A stretch of 64,000 nt of DNA, from contig OY747705.1 of assembly GCA_963556495.2 (NCBI GenBank), positions 28,386,501-28,450,500 of the forward strand, in the 5' to 3' direction. This document shows positions 24,671 to 37,130 of the stretch, in pieces; positions within the stretch are counted from its first letter, which is position 1, and every line of letters begins with the position of its first letter. Both the position numbers and the translations under genes were made by a program. Below the pieces are notes generated by a model. The model was not told the origin of the DNA, ran no database searches, and worked only from the letters and a program-made list of their open reading frames with translations. The DNA comes from Valencia hispanica (taxonomy: Eukaryota; Chordata; Actinopteri; Cyprinodontiformes; Valenciidae).

Positions 24671-27600
24671 ATGATATAAAGCATCCTCTCCCAGTGGCAG
24701 CCATGTGTAAAAGAAAATTGCTTTTCAGACACAACACGGCGTCTGTGGCTCAATCTTCAGTGCATTCACATTTAAAATATCAGCTTCAAGCCTCCAGGAC
24801 CTGTCAACTCCTGTGAGCCCACCCATCCCCCCTGTTCTTCCTCAGACGTACACATCTCTTCCTCAGACAGCAAAGACGAGCCAGCCTCTTCGTTTGCTCC
24901 GGTGGTTACACAGTCTGACTGGCTGTCTGTCTGTCTTTCTCTGGGTGTGTTTACTCCTCGTCTGCTGCACCAGTCAGCTCTGAAACCTCGGAGCTGCTGC
25001 CAAGCAAGATACCCACAGACGAGGGGGGAGGTGGGGGGAGTGAGTGGGCAAGAAGATGTAAAGACACATCTGACACTACTTGGATCAAAGAAAAGGAACA
25101 TAAAGACAATGCCCTTGGAGTATTTAGGGATTTTTCAAAAGTTTAATCAGACCTGTTTGTGTTTTCTCTTGGAGGTTGAAACATAAAATAAAGAGAAGCG
25201 ATCTTTGAAACTGAGAAATAAAAGGAGCATGTGGGGGAGGAGGATTGATGTTTGCTGAGCTTTGCAGCAGGAGAGGTTTATGTAAGAGTCAGATTGAAGG
25301 CTTCTCTCAAATCGACTGCAATTTTTATGAAGAGGCTCCTGCTGGTATTTTCAACCACTTACATCCATGCAGCAACCTAAAGTGCATGCTTCCATTTTCC
25401 TCTCTGTCAAGCCATAGCAACAAAGGCACATGACTTGAAAACAATTAGGTTAGGATTTTAAATTCTGCATTAAAATGTAAACATGTCAAATTTTCTGTCA
25501 CTGTGAGGGATACATTAGCTAAAGATGACCTGATTTCTAAAGTTCATAGTATTAAAGATTAATGATGTTATTGCTTTTAAGAAAGAATATTTGATTACCA
25601 TTTTGCAGATGGAATGAGACTTAAAGCAACAGTTTCAAGCATACTGTATAATTAATGCTCACAATAACACCATGTCTGACATGTCAAAGAGTCTTTCAGT
25701 CAACATTTTAGAGGTCTGCCTCATTTAATGTGTGAAGATTTTTTAGATCACTAAGATTATTGATATGTCTTGTATGCACTTCTTTTCTGAAGCCAATCCA
25801 TATAGAGTAATGGAGAAAGATCCTAAGCCAATAAGCTTTGTAAGTATTAAATGCTGTTTTTAAGCAAATAAAGCTACCCAAATCAACTTGGGTGTAAGTG
25901 AAAGAGTAACTAACTTGAAACCTAACAACTGGTTTTGCCACCTTTGGCAGCCTTCAAGCCTTTGTGATAACTGGTGATGAGATAACTTTTAGATCGCAAT
26001 GGAGGAATCCATATTAACAGAGTTGTTTAAGTTAAGATTTACACCACTGCGACCACGTCTACTTGTGTCTCTTTCTGAATTGCTATGTTGGTTTTCCCTC
26101 CAGATATTGCAGAATCGTTTAACAGCCAGAGCTGGGAAATAAATTCAGGAGCAGAATATTGTTACAATGAGATTTATATATCATTGAAACCAAAATATGT
26201 TCTCATTTAAAAGAGAAAGGTTGTGATAGTTAAATGGCAACACCTTGCAAGATGTTTGTGGTCCAGAAGAAACAGAGTGAGAAGATGGAGTTGCTTCTTG
26301 TTTTAATGAGATACTGCTCCTGAATTAATTTCATAGATCTGACAGTTAAATGCTATCATAAGATATGAAAGGAAGCACCCTCTGAAATAGATCCAGCTTT
26401 ATCTTTTCAGTCTACAGAGTATACAACTCAAGTTGTCTGAAATGTTCCTGAAGTGTGACAAAAAAAACGAAGACAAAAACTGTAAGAAACCAAATTTTCT
26501 TTACAGCTCTGTGTGTCTGTTGATGTTTGAATCAGGGAAGGTTTAAGGTTATTTCTAAATTTTTATCCAAATTAGTGTTTACTTTTTTGTTTTTGAGAGA
26601 TGGTATGTTTTTTGTCCTCTTCAAATCTACAGATAATGGATATCCATCCAGTCACCCCCTCCATTAGACGGAAGCATTGTTAGCAGCTACAGAAAGTTGG
26701 AAAAGTAGCACTTTAAACACCTTGATAAGTCATTTGTTTAAAGCTGCTATACCAAATCTGCAAAACAAGCTAACTTAAAACATCAAAAATGCTTCTTAAC
26801 AACGTTCTAACAGTAGCCTATATAAGTATTTTGTGGAGATAAAAAAATAAAATAATAATAATGAAGTGGTTCTGTCGCATTTGTCTAAAAACCTCAGCCA
26901 ATAATATGGCTCGGTCCGAAACCATCGATTGGAACATCTTACCCGACAAACGTACGTCTCCATTTACGTGGCTCCTCCACTCATTACGCGTTCCCCCATT
27001 TTGCAACACAAAACCACTGGTGTGAGAGGTTCTCCACTCAATGTCAGAAAAGATAAAACAGTCAGCTACTCCCACTTTAATTTTAGGACAAACTACCAGA
27101 GTCCCAAAAAGAACAACGCCATTTGAAGTAGCGGAAAAGCAAGACTGGTGACCAAACTGCGACTGGTGTTTTGCGCTATCTCGTTTACTGTGGCAATGCG
27201 CGTTCCCAAATTAGAGGGGCATGGCCTAAGGATGATAGCCGACGTGAGAGTTCTGTGACTGTTTATTTTTTAAGCTAGCTTGTTCTGCAGATTCGGTACA
27301 TCAGTTTTAATAGTTAAAACACTTTGTGATGTGTTTGATTTTTGCATCGCAGCAGTCCTTTTGTTCAATGCATTCAACACTTCTTTGAATATGTATCATT
27401 GCAGAGGACATTGCGTTAATATTTGTGATAAACAGCCACCTTAAGAAAAGTTCCTTTTCTAACAAGCTGCATGTGACCAATGCTAACATACGTCCATCAA
27501 TTATCTTTTACTTATCTGAGATTGGGTTGTGGAAAAACCAAAACCTCCCAATGAGAGCTTGAAATTTTACCTGCAGCATTGTATCCTTTATCATTTCAAA

Positions 27601-28200
27601 ATGGACAAAATAAAGGAGTAATGAGCAGTAGTAATTTGAACCACCTCTATATCCACAGTGGTGTAAATACATGGAACGGCAGATGTTCTTGACGGTATTG
27701 TATGAGAGATCATTGTATGAGTCAGAACAGATCTGAAGAGGCCAGACGGTTCGTATTGATCGATCCGTGCGCAGTGGGGAATCTTAAGCTGCTCATCAGA
27801 ACAAACCTCAGGGCCCCCCTGGGGGCTAGGTGAGAGGAGGTCAATTCTCGCCTCATCACTGCACCTTTGTTCCAGTCAGTGGCAGGCAGAGGGCCCAGCT
27901 GGGGGTCTCAGGCCAGCAGACACACGCCGATGTTTGGGTAGAGAGGCCAGAGTGGCGTCCTTGTCTGTTCCAACTCACTGCCTCCTTTTTTGTAAGTTTA
28001 TGAGAAGCCACGCAGCCCCCCCACCCCACTTCACACACAGACTACCTCAAACCCACATGAGGGAACAATACTAATGCCCTCAAACCCCACCACAAACACA
28101 CGTGAAGCATAGATTTAAATCCACATACACACACCCAGAAACCTTGCTACTCCCCCAATCCAGGATTGAGACTGTTATAGAAGTTTGGTTACCTCCACAT
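24671..28200. other. Intergenic sequence with candidate noncoding conserved blocks
   Basis: No gene was recognised. 26880-27240 is unusually rich in CpG for this intergenic stretch (acccgacaaacgtacgtct, cattacgcgttccccc, aatgcgcgttcccaa), with no repeat match that I know. 27700-28060 is GC-rich and non-repetitive. The 109-residue minus-strand ORF at 24772-25101 shows no domain. Confidence 0.3.
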
Positions 28201-28206
28201 CCCTCC

Positions 28207-28207
<1 letters not shown>

Positions 28208-28241
<34 letters not shown>
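28208..28241. repeat. Poly(T) tract of 34 bases
   Basis: An uninterrupted T run. Confidence 0.9.
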
Positions 28242-28247
<6 letters not shown>

Positions 28248-28309
28248 TTCATGCTGATCCTCTCTGGCCGACTTTGAAATGTCTATTTATTCACTGAATT
28301 TAATCGTGT

Positions 28310-28680
28310 TGTGGGCAAGATCTGTACGAAATTGCCCAGCTTGCACATTTTGCATAACAATAGGAGTCGCTGTGAGGCCCTGCTTGTCCGGTGCCAGGTC
28401 TCCCTTTTAGAGACGGGTGTTTCATCTTTTATGTTTGTCTGCATTGTGTTTACAAAATGCATAAATTAACCTTTTGATGAATCCCTTGTACTCGAACTGG
28501 CCCAGATTCACCCACATGCTTGATTGGACAGAGCCTGTTACTGGCATAATGTCATGGCCGCCAAGGGAAACTTTTCTGAACTGCCTTTTGTTGACATCCA
28601 ATTAAGAGGGCTCTTTGAGGACTTTCGGCGGTCTTTGATTGGTTCTAACGGAGCTTATGAGCTATGTCACTTGTTCTGTG
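28310..28680. promoter_or_regulatory. Candidate conserved noncoding element with POU-SOX composite site
   Basis: 28347-28363 reads attttgcataacaatag. This is an octamer-like half (TTTTGCAT, one mismatch to ATTTGCAT) directly followed by a SOX site (AACAATAG), the spacing used by POU-SOX enhancers. The block also has LEF/TCF-like 'ctttgatt' (about 28634), CCAAT-like 'ccaattaag' (28599-28607) and no repeat signature. It lies about 17 kb from the enc3 promoter and about 5 kb beyond its 3' end. Function is inferred from motifs only. Confidence 0.4.
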
Positions 28681-28741
28681 GTAAAATTTAGAGACTTTAT
28701 GTAATTTGTTGCAAAGATATTTCAAGTTTTGAGATTTAATT

Positions 28742-28870
28742 TTGGGCAACATGGTGGTGTAGTTACTACTATGATTGCCCTATCGCAAGAAGGTTCTGGG
28801 TTTGAATCCCAGGCTGGGATCTTTTTATGGGTAAGGAGTTGAACACTGAAAATGTGATCTAAAGTAATTA
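28742..28870 (+). mobile_element. 5' head fragment of the common tRNA-derived SINE, plus strand
   Basis: It reads 'gcaacatggtggtgtagtt', 'cgcaagaaggttctgggtt' and 'tgaatcccaggctgggatc', the tRNA-like head of the SINE seen complete at 50380. Similarity fades after about 28840. Confidence 0.6.
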
Positions 28871-29279
28871 GAAGATCTAACATTCAATGAAGGTTTGTCT
28901 GTCTGTTAGGAACCTGATTCCAGGCCTTTTCTGGTTAGGGACAGGAAAAAGGGGGGTGAATTCAAAGCTTCAGAACCGCCTCAACCAGTCAGCTTTCAGC
29001 AGCAGACCAAACACTTAAGATTATTGAGTGCCTTACTTCAGTCAGTTCTCCAGAGTTGCAGGTCCCACTGTTCTGATTCTTGCTTTGCCAGATGGGGACA
29101 AACCTTTGCAGAATCAGATGTTGGTTCGAGTTAAAGGTCATTCTTATTGGATGGTTGTTGGTTTTGATCCTCACTTTTAGATTAGGAACTAGCTTAGATA
29201 CAAAGAAAAAGAGCTTAAAGAAAGTTCCCAAGTAATGCAGGACATGGGTCAAGGGCATGGAGGAAAAAAGCTAAACTAT

Positions 29280-29834
29280 CTCTGAATACCACCACCATGA
29301 ACTAAGAGGTTACTTTAACCAGACCCAAAAGTCCAAGAAGGACTACCCTCAGTCTTTTTGCCCCCCCCCCCCCTTTTTTTCTTCCAAATATAAAGCAGCT
29401 TATTATGCCCAAGCACTTCCATTTTCATGTCATCAGACCACAGGGTCTCAGAAAAACCTTGTCCCTGAGTGTATTGAGTGCAAACTCTGATCAAGGTCTT
29501 TTGCTTTTGTTCGTAGGTTGATACAAACTTTTCAACAAAATCATGTCCAAATCTGGGGCACAGAGCCCACTTCCTTTATGAGCAGTATGGCTGGACATTC
29601 CTATATTATTTATACTTGCAAATAATTGAACGGATTAATGTGGCGCCTTCAGGCATCAGGAAAAATATACCAAATAATGAGCCAGATTCATGGAGGCCTA
29701 GTTATAATCTTTACATATTGGCAGATTTCATTTGATATATCCATGATGTCCAACACGAAAGCAGTGTATTTGAGGTGTTGCCTTCAAATACATCCACAGG
29801 TGTGCTTCCAATTAACCCACTACTTGTAATAAAA
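29280..29834 (-). mobile_element. Tc1/mariner relic, minus orientation
   Basis: Plus-strand landmarks are 'tcatgtcatcagaccacag', 'gatcaaggtcttttgcttt', 'gcgccttcaggcatcagga', 'atccatgatgtccaacacg' and 'caaatacatccacaggtgt'. They follow the order of the reverse complement of a Tc1 transposase gene from its middle to its 5' UTR. A C/T homopolymer tract lies at about 29360-29380. Coding capacity is lost. Confidence 0.6.
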
Positions 29835-32800
29835 CAGGAACCTTTTCCTCTGATTTAATATCAATGTTTTTGTACAATACATCTGGTTTAAACTGTATTA
29901 ATAGTTTATTGGATTCTTCAAAAATAAAATTAAATCTATTAAAAATAAAATCATTGGCATCCTCCCAAACATGATTACTTCTTTCTCAGTAAATGAGGCA
30001 GTATCGGAGAGAACTGTAGAACCTCATTTGTGTTTGGACTGTTTTAATTCAGTCGAGCTTTTGGAATGATCAAAAATATTAGCCTCATCTAAACCTTCAA
30101 CTTGTATGTTGTACCCAGTCCCAACCAAATTATTAAAGGAAGTGTTCCATTTGGTCTCTGGCCCCATTTTAGATATGATGAATCTATCCTTAGTAAACGG
30201 ATACGTACCACAATAATTTAAAATAGCTATAATTAAACCATTACTTAAAGAAACCTTCCCTTGATCAAGATGACTTAGTTAGTTACAGACCTAAACTCAG
30301 CAAAAAAAGAAACATCCCTTTTTCAGGACTGTGTATTTCAACAATAATGTTTTAAAAATCAAAATAACTTTACAGATCTTCATCGTAAAGGGTTTAAACA
30401 ATGTTTTCCATGCATGTTCAATTAACCATAATCAATTAATTAACATGCACCTGTGGAATGGTCGTTAAGACCTTAACAGCTTACAGAAAGTAGGCATTTA
30501 AGGTCACAGTTCTAAAAACGCAGGACACTAAAGAGACTTGTCTACAGACTGTGAAAAACACTCAAAGAAAGATGCCCAGGTTCCCTGCTCATCTGCGTGA
30601 ATGTGCATTAGGCATGCTGCAGGGAGGCATGAGGACTGCTGATGTGGCTAGGGCAATAAATTGCCATGTCCGCACTGTGAGACGCCTAAGACAGCGCTAC
30701 AGGGAGACAGGAAGGACAGCTGATCACCCTCGCAGTGGAAGACTACGTGTAACAACACCTGCACAGGATCGGTACATCTGAATATGACACCTGCGTGACA
30801 GGTACAGGATGGCCACAACAACTCCCCGAGTCACACCAGGAACACACAATCCCTCCATCAGTGCTCAGACTGTCTCCAATAGGCTGAGAGAGGCTGGACT
30901 GAGGGCTTGTAGGCCTGTTGTAAGGCAGGTCCTTACCAGACATCACCAGCAACAACGCCGCCTATGGGCACAAACCCACCTTCGCTGGACCAGACAGGAG
31001 TGGCAAAAAGTGCTCTTCACTGATGAGTCACGGTTTTGTCTCACCAGGAGTGATGGACGGATTCGTGTTTGTCGTCAAAGGAATGAGCGTTACACCGAGG
31101 CCTGTACCCTGGAGCGGGATCGATTTGGAGGTGGGAGGTCCGTCATGGTCTGGGGCGGTATATCACATCACCATCGGACTGAGCTTGTTGTCATTGCAGG
31201 CAATCTCAATGCCTTGCAGCTGGTGGCCACACCAGATACTGACTGGTACTTTTGATTTTGAGACTCCCTTCCTTCAAGTACACATTATTCTATTTCTGTT
31301 AGTCACATGTCTGTGAAACATTTTTAGTTTATGTCTTATGGTGTTGACTCTTTTAGTGTTCATACAAATATTTACACACATTAAGTTTACTGAAAGTAAA
31401 AACAGTTGAAAGTCAGAGGACGTTTCTTTTTTTGGTGAGTTTATATCTAACCTTCCTTTCTTATCCAAAATCCTTGAGAAAATATTTGCTTAACAAGTTT
31501 GTGAGCATCTAAACAATAACGAGCTGTTTGAAGAGTTTCAGTCAGGTTTTAGAGCTCATCATAGCACTGAAACAGCACTGGTGGTTACTAATGATATTCT
31601 CATGGCCTCAGATAATGGACTTGTGTCTGTTCTGGTTTTGTTAGATCTCAGTGCTGCTTTTGACACAGTCGATCATAATACTCTCTTAGAAAAGCTTGAA
31701 CATGTTACAGGGATCAAAGAAACAGCACTAGGCTGGTTTAAATCATATTTGTCTGATAGATTCCAGTTTGTTCATCTAAATGATAAATCTTCGCACTCAA
31801 GGGAGTTCCAGAGGGTTCTGTTGTGCATTGGACCAATTCTTTACACTGTATATATAAGGTTTCTAGGATTTCCTTCTTTCACCTCAGGAATATTGCTAAA
31901 ATTAGAAACATCCTGTCCAGGAGTGATGCTGAGTCTAGTCCATGCATTTGTTACTTCAAGGCGGGACTACTGTAATTCTTTACTATCAGGAAGTCCACAA
32001 AATACCATTAAAAGCCTTCAGTTGATCAAAAATGCGGCAGCAAGAGTTCTGTTGAATATTAAAAAGAGAGATCACATTTCTCCTGCTTTAGCTTCCCTTC
32101 ATTGGCTCCCTGTTAAATCCAGAATAGAATTTAAGATCCTTTTTCTTACATATAAAGCCCTTAATAATCAAGCTCCATCATACATCAGAGATCTAATTGT
32201 TTCATATGTTCCTAACAGAGCACTTTGCACAGACTGCAGGTTCACGGTTCCTAGGATTTCTAAAAGTAGAATGGGAGGCAGATCTTTTAGTTATCAGGCT
32301 CCTCTCCTGTGGAACCAGCTCTCAGCTTTAGTCCGTGAGGCAGACACTCCGTTTACTTTTAAGGCCAGGCTTAAAAGTTTCCTTTTTGATTGAGTGGCTT
32401 AGGTTATACTGAGCTATCTCTGTAGTTATGCTGCTATAGGCTTAAACTGCTGGAGGACAGACTGACCACTTTATCTCACTCTGCTACTTTCTACTATAAA
32501 GTTGCCTTAAATAGTGTTATTTTGACTGTTAACTGTTTTCTCTTGGTGTTTTTCTTTCTCCATAGAAGGGTCTGGTCAGGTATCCTGCTTAGCTACAATG
32601 CCGTTTGGATGGGGGGCATCGACTAGGATTATAGTCTCGGCAGCTGAACATCCCCCGTGTCGTTATCAACTTTTTACTTTCTTTAACGTAGAAAATACTC
32701 TTAGATCTTCTGTGTATCTGCTCTATGTTCTCAAACCCCCAGACGGTCGTGGCAGATGGCCGCTCCTACGGAGCCTGGTTCTGCTGGAGGTTTCTTCCTG

Positions 32801-33026
32801 TTAAAGGGGAGGTTTTGTATGAGGGATTGCTGTGGTTGGAAGTCTGCATCAATGGCTCAAAACTGTAAGTCAATGACTCGATGCAATCTGCTGGGATTCT
32901 TTAAATAGGAAACTAACAAGCTAAACTAATTGGTATGTTTGTATGATTGTATTGAAATGACTTCTTGTAAAGTGCCTTGAGATGACATCTGTTGTGAATT
33001 GGCGCTATATAAATAAACTGAATTGT
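29835..33026 (+). mobile_element. L2-like LINE, internally deleted and split by a Tc1 insertion
   Basis: The left part (29835-30293) is upstream ORF sequence running to the codons for SYRP. The right part (31442-33026) continues with [28 protein letters not shown] and [14 protein letters not shown] (RT motif with its catalytic Asp). An internal deletion near 31850 then joins [12 protein letters not shown] to a downstream segment. The YxDD catalytic motif is therefore missing. The ORF ends with LKSFLFD and a stop at 32391-32393. A 3' UTR follows, ending in the typical 'ggcgctatataaataaact' and 'gaattg' tail. Not capable of reverse transcription. Confidence 0.85.
30294..31441 (+). mobile_element. 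Tc1-like transposon with defective transposase, inserted in the L2-like LINE
   Basis: Terminal inverted repeats are AACTCAGCAAAAAAAGAAAC at the left and its near-perfect complement ending ...ttggtgagtt at the right. Both are flanked by TA (30292-30293 and 31442-31443). The 1148-bp element carries a plus-strand transposase frame from 30571. It has a paired-type helix-turn-helix region (about ALGMLQGG to LRQRYRETGRT) and the first catalytic Asp in LFTDESRF, followed by MVWGGIS. Two in-frame TGA codons (30779-30781 and 30785-30787) interrupt it. The segment that should hold the second Asp and the Glu is deleted after GNLNAL. It is the best preserved Tc1 copy in the window but cannot encode an active enzyme. 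Confidence 0.9.
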
Positions 33027-36000
33027 CAATGGCAGCTACTGAGTTTCAGGTAAATAAATGAATAACTATTGTTTTCAGCAAAATCAAGTTTATTGACAAG
33101 TTTTCAGTTGTAAAACAAGAAATAACAGATTCTATCAGTAAATATATTGGTACAGATATATTGGTGACTTGCGCAGTGTGCGAATGAAGAATGTGGAAGA
33201 GATGTCAAAATTTGCTACAGAACGGCTTCAATTACTCACACTACCCAAACTGGGTTAAGACCAAGATACAAAATTAAGACCACTGGGAGGTTTCTTTGTG
33301 CAAATCAAAAATATATCTACATATTAATTACAAAGGTAATGTACAAACTATACACACAGACTTCTGTTAACAAAATGACAAATATTAAGAAAGAGCTACA
33401 GAGCTAACTACAAAGGAGACCCTTAGCTTTTATTCACATCCAAAATACCACTAAAGTTAAGAGATTTGGCTATATTTCTGTTCCAATTTTGACCAATGTA
33501 GGAGTCAAAAACAATGCAAAGCATGTAAATATTACATTCACGAGAGCAAAAGAAAACAGGACAATAGAGGAAGACATAACCCTTCTTTGAACAAGTAAAA
33601 AAAAAAAAAACCCTGAGACAAAAAAGAAATAAATGAAACTCAGTCTAAAACATAAGTATCTCCTTCAACATTCTCTCCTGCGAGCTCGTTACTTTTTTCA
33701 GTTGCGGAGCAGAGTACAAATTTAGCTCACCAAAATTGAGGGAAGCCCGAGTCCAAAGGCTAAAAATACAGACAGGAAGAATATTTCTGTGCACAAAATA
33801 ATACACTTTCACAAACGACTTGCTTCCTTCGCCGCACAACTGGCTGAGCGATGTCCAATTCAGCCTGCAAGCATCAAAATAACACACACCTGAGTAAATG
33901 TGTCAGGCGAAAAAAGAAAGCTTCACTGTAAAACGTGTCCACAAAACCAGTGCAGGTCTGATCCGGTCACAGTAGCTTATTTGTCCCTGGAGGAGAAAAG
34001 AGAAGGCCCCCTGCAGGAATCATGGAAACCACTCCCACTCAGACCGCAGGCTGCTTCCATGAGAAAGTTACACAAGAAGTCAGAGTAAACAGATCAGGTG
34101 GTGGTGGGGGCAGACTTTCAGTCCCTGGCCTGTTTCCAGGCCTTTGCTCCTCTGCAGACTCATCAGAGAGGATGGAACCCCGGCGAGCAGACACAAACCC
34201 CTTCTTCCTTTATCTTCCTTCTCCTCGGACCCGGTAGAGAGACATGCCTGCATACCAGACACCGCAGCTCATCTGGAGGGGGACAGAAAAGAGGGAGACT
34301 AATGTTTAGGTCCTGGTGAACTCTGCTGTACAAGGAGGCTGTGTGTGAACGCTGGGCAACGCAGTCTTCAGTCCTCATCAGCTTATCACCATGCCATTTT
34401 ATCAGGCTTACCCACATAGTATATTATTAATGCCTCGCATTGTTATTTAACCAAAGTGGTCCTGGTGTGTGGGATTAAGCTGCTCGGTACGTTTACGTTT
34501 TTGAGGAATAAATATTTCAGGGTGGAAACAAAGAGAACACGAGTTTGAAAATAAGCTTCTCTGCATTCAAAGAAAGAAACTTTTTTTTTTAAACCATCTG
34601 CTTTCTTCAGATAAAACTTCAAACTGCAAGTCGCCTTCTTATGGTTCCATTTTCCAAAAACCTGCACATGAAAGTATCATTTTTCACTACAAATGCTGCA
34701 AGCAGTTCCTTTGAAACCATCATCTCTGGGGTTTCTCTGCAACCCCAGATAACTCTCCGTCTAATTTACCACGGCTGCTACCATGAAAAACGTAACTGGG
34801 TGGGGTGAGGGGCTGGGGTGGTTGCAGAGAAACGTAAACATGGTGTTTGCTTCTGATTTGCATGTTTGTGATGATAGTTCTGCTCTGCGCACTGCAAGTT
34901 AAGCACTGGTTCTCTCCAGCAGGCAGAGGGTTATTTTGGTAAGCTCTCATTGTCACAGCTGACATTACTGAAGGTATCCATGAGCTGTGCGGGACTGTTG
35001 GAGCTGTGAATAATCAGCCTGAGGTGCAACAGTTGGATACAGATAAAAGCTGCTGGAACAACAACAGGGTGCAAACAAGTTTGAATCGGCCTGTGAGAGA
35101 AATACTTTCAGAGATCTTAAAAATAACTTGAACATGGAAACACGTGAAGGCAGAAACCAGCTGGGTTGATTTTTCAGCTTTGTTGTAAACCAAAAATGAT
35201 ATGAGTTTCAATACAGAGACTGCAATATTCTGTTTTTTTATCATTATAAAATCAAAGAAAGCAAAGAAATCCTAGTGGGTTCATCAGCGTGTCTCTGAGG
35301 ATTAAGCATGACAGGATATTTGAGACACACCAAAGGCAAAAAACAGGCGAGTGCTATCAACATACATCAGAGCTAATATTGCACAGGGAGCGTAGGTGGT
35401 GTAATACAGGGTCTGACTCACCATGACACAGCTCCTACTAGGTTTCTACTCCCGCATCACTCCGGGCTAAACATGCAATCTCTATTCGTTGCTTTGGATA
35501 ACACTTTAAACGCACAATGCCTAGTCAAAAGGGTGCTAATTTTACGGATTAAATCAAAACCGTTATCTGCAGAGGTGCTGCTGAGACAAAACCCGTCACT
35601 ACATAGAGCTGAGCAAAAAGTACAAAAACAATAGATGGCAATTAAAAAGCTACGGGGTTAGGGGGCGTTCTCAGTCACCAGACTCATGACGTTTGGTCTA
35701 CATTAGGCTCTTCACATATAAAGTAACATATGACCGGTTACTTCATATATGTCAGGATTTCAGTTCAAAACGTGAAACTCTAATTGAAACCAAAAATGTA
35801 GTGTCTCAGAATATCTGAATGCAGCTAATCTTTCTAGACGGCTACACTGACTTTAGAACGGAAATTACACTGTGGACCAGTACCAGCAGATGACATGGCC
35901 TTCTAAATTACTGACTGTGAAGACTTCACTCTGAACTTGCTTCCAGGACTTTGTTTTCCAACTGAAACCAGAATTTTATTTAAAACTGAAAGGAGGGAGG

Positions 36001-36849
36001 AGAAATTAAAAATGTGTTTGTACTTTTTTTCCAACCATATTTTTTCCTTCCACTCAACTTTCCAACAATATGTCTAGCACTCTGAACAGCCAACCATCTT
36101 TAGCAAAGCCGTTTTTTGCCGTATCCTACTTGAGAAGGGTGTCAATGACCATCTGCAGCACAACTATCCAATCAGCAGTCTTCCCCCTCATTGGGGTTTT
36201 AATTAGATGCTAGCTAAAAATCAACAATGGAAATGCAGCCTGACCCATAAAAGATTCAGTGCGCCGTTCCCATCTCACATCAGACCTCAACTCCCTCAGC
36301 CACAACAGATCCCGCTCCCACCAGCAATGAGCTCCTCACTGTCTCACAGTTCCTCTAATATTACATGTCAGGGTCGATAGCATGCAGCACTGAGCTGTAT
36401 CGGTTACACACATTCCCTTTCACCCAGATTTCAAGCTATTATTAATATTGGAACGATCACCAGTTGTCTGATTTCTATTAGAGCCTTATGTCTGAAGCTA
36501 GAACGCAGCTTAAAGAAATGTTGATTTTAACTTAAACTGACTTGCTATACCTGCATCGGAACTTTCTCCTCTCCTGGTTTCATGCACGTCCTCCAAAAGC
36601 CCAATTACCCATAATGCCCCAAAGGCCCCAAAAGCCCAGTCCTTTAGCGATCCCAAGTGTGCAACAAGGTCTGTGCTTGGTTCACTAATGACCGCCAAGA
36701 TGTCCGCCCTGCAATGACCCACACACGACTCAACTTACCTTCATTTACATGCGTTTGCTTGGGCATGTTGAAGGAGAACAGGAAGACTTACAGAAAGTCC
36801 AGTTTGAGGCTGAGACAAACATTATCTGTGGCACTGAACAACCACCCTC

Positions 36850-37130
36850 TCGAGTGGTTCTTCTGCAAATACTGCATAATTGTGATTAATTACCAGACAG
36901 ACAGCCGCTCCATCCAACCCCAGCTGGCTCTCAGAAGAGGCCGCTGTAACTATATGACAGCTCGTCTCTTTTTAAGGGTGTAATCTAATTAGTCCGGGTG
37001 ATTATTCAGCCATTTCAAACGTCGACTTTCCTTTTCCTTTTTGTTACCCTCGGCGTGGAGAAAAGGCCAATAAAAACTCCATTAGGTTTATGCTAATGTA
37101 AGCGGTCGTGCCGAGGGGCTGTAATGTGGT
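36850..37130. promoter_or_regulatory. Candidate conserved noncoding element with several homeodomain-type sites
   Basis: It contains 'gtgattaattacc' (about 36882-36894), 'taatctaattagtccgg' (about 36981-36997), 'tgattattc' and 'atgctaatgtaag' (about 37090-37102), plus 'ctgattactcg'. TAAT cores are clustered and the block lacks repeat character. It lies inside the inferred 3' UTR intron of enc3 and could be an enhancer. Motif evidence only. Confidence 0.3.

Noticed and set aside
24772..25101. 109-codon minus-strand ORF
   Set aside because: No domain, no splice partners and low complexity. Considered an exon candidate but unsupported.
31581..32393. 270-codon plus-strand ORF as a host gene
   Set aside because: It is the reverse-transcriptase region and C-terminus of an L2-like LINE with the YxDD part deleted.
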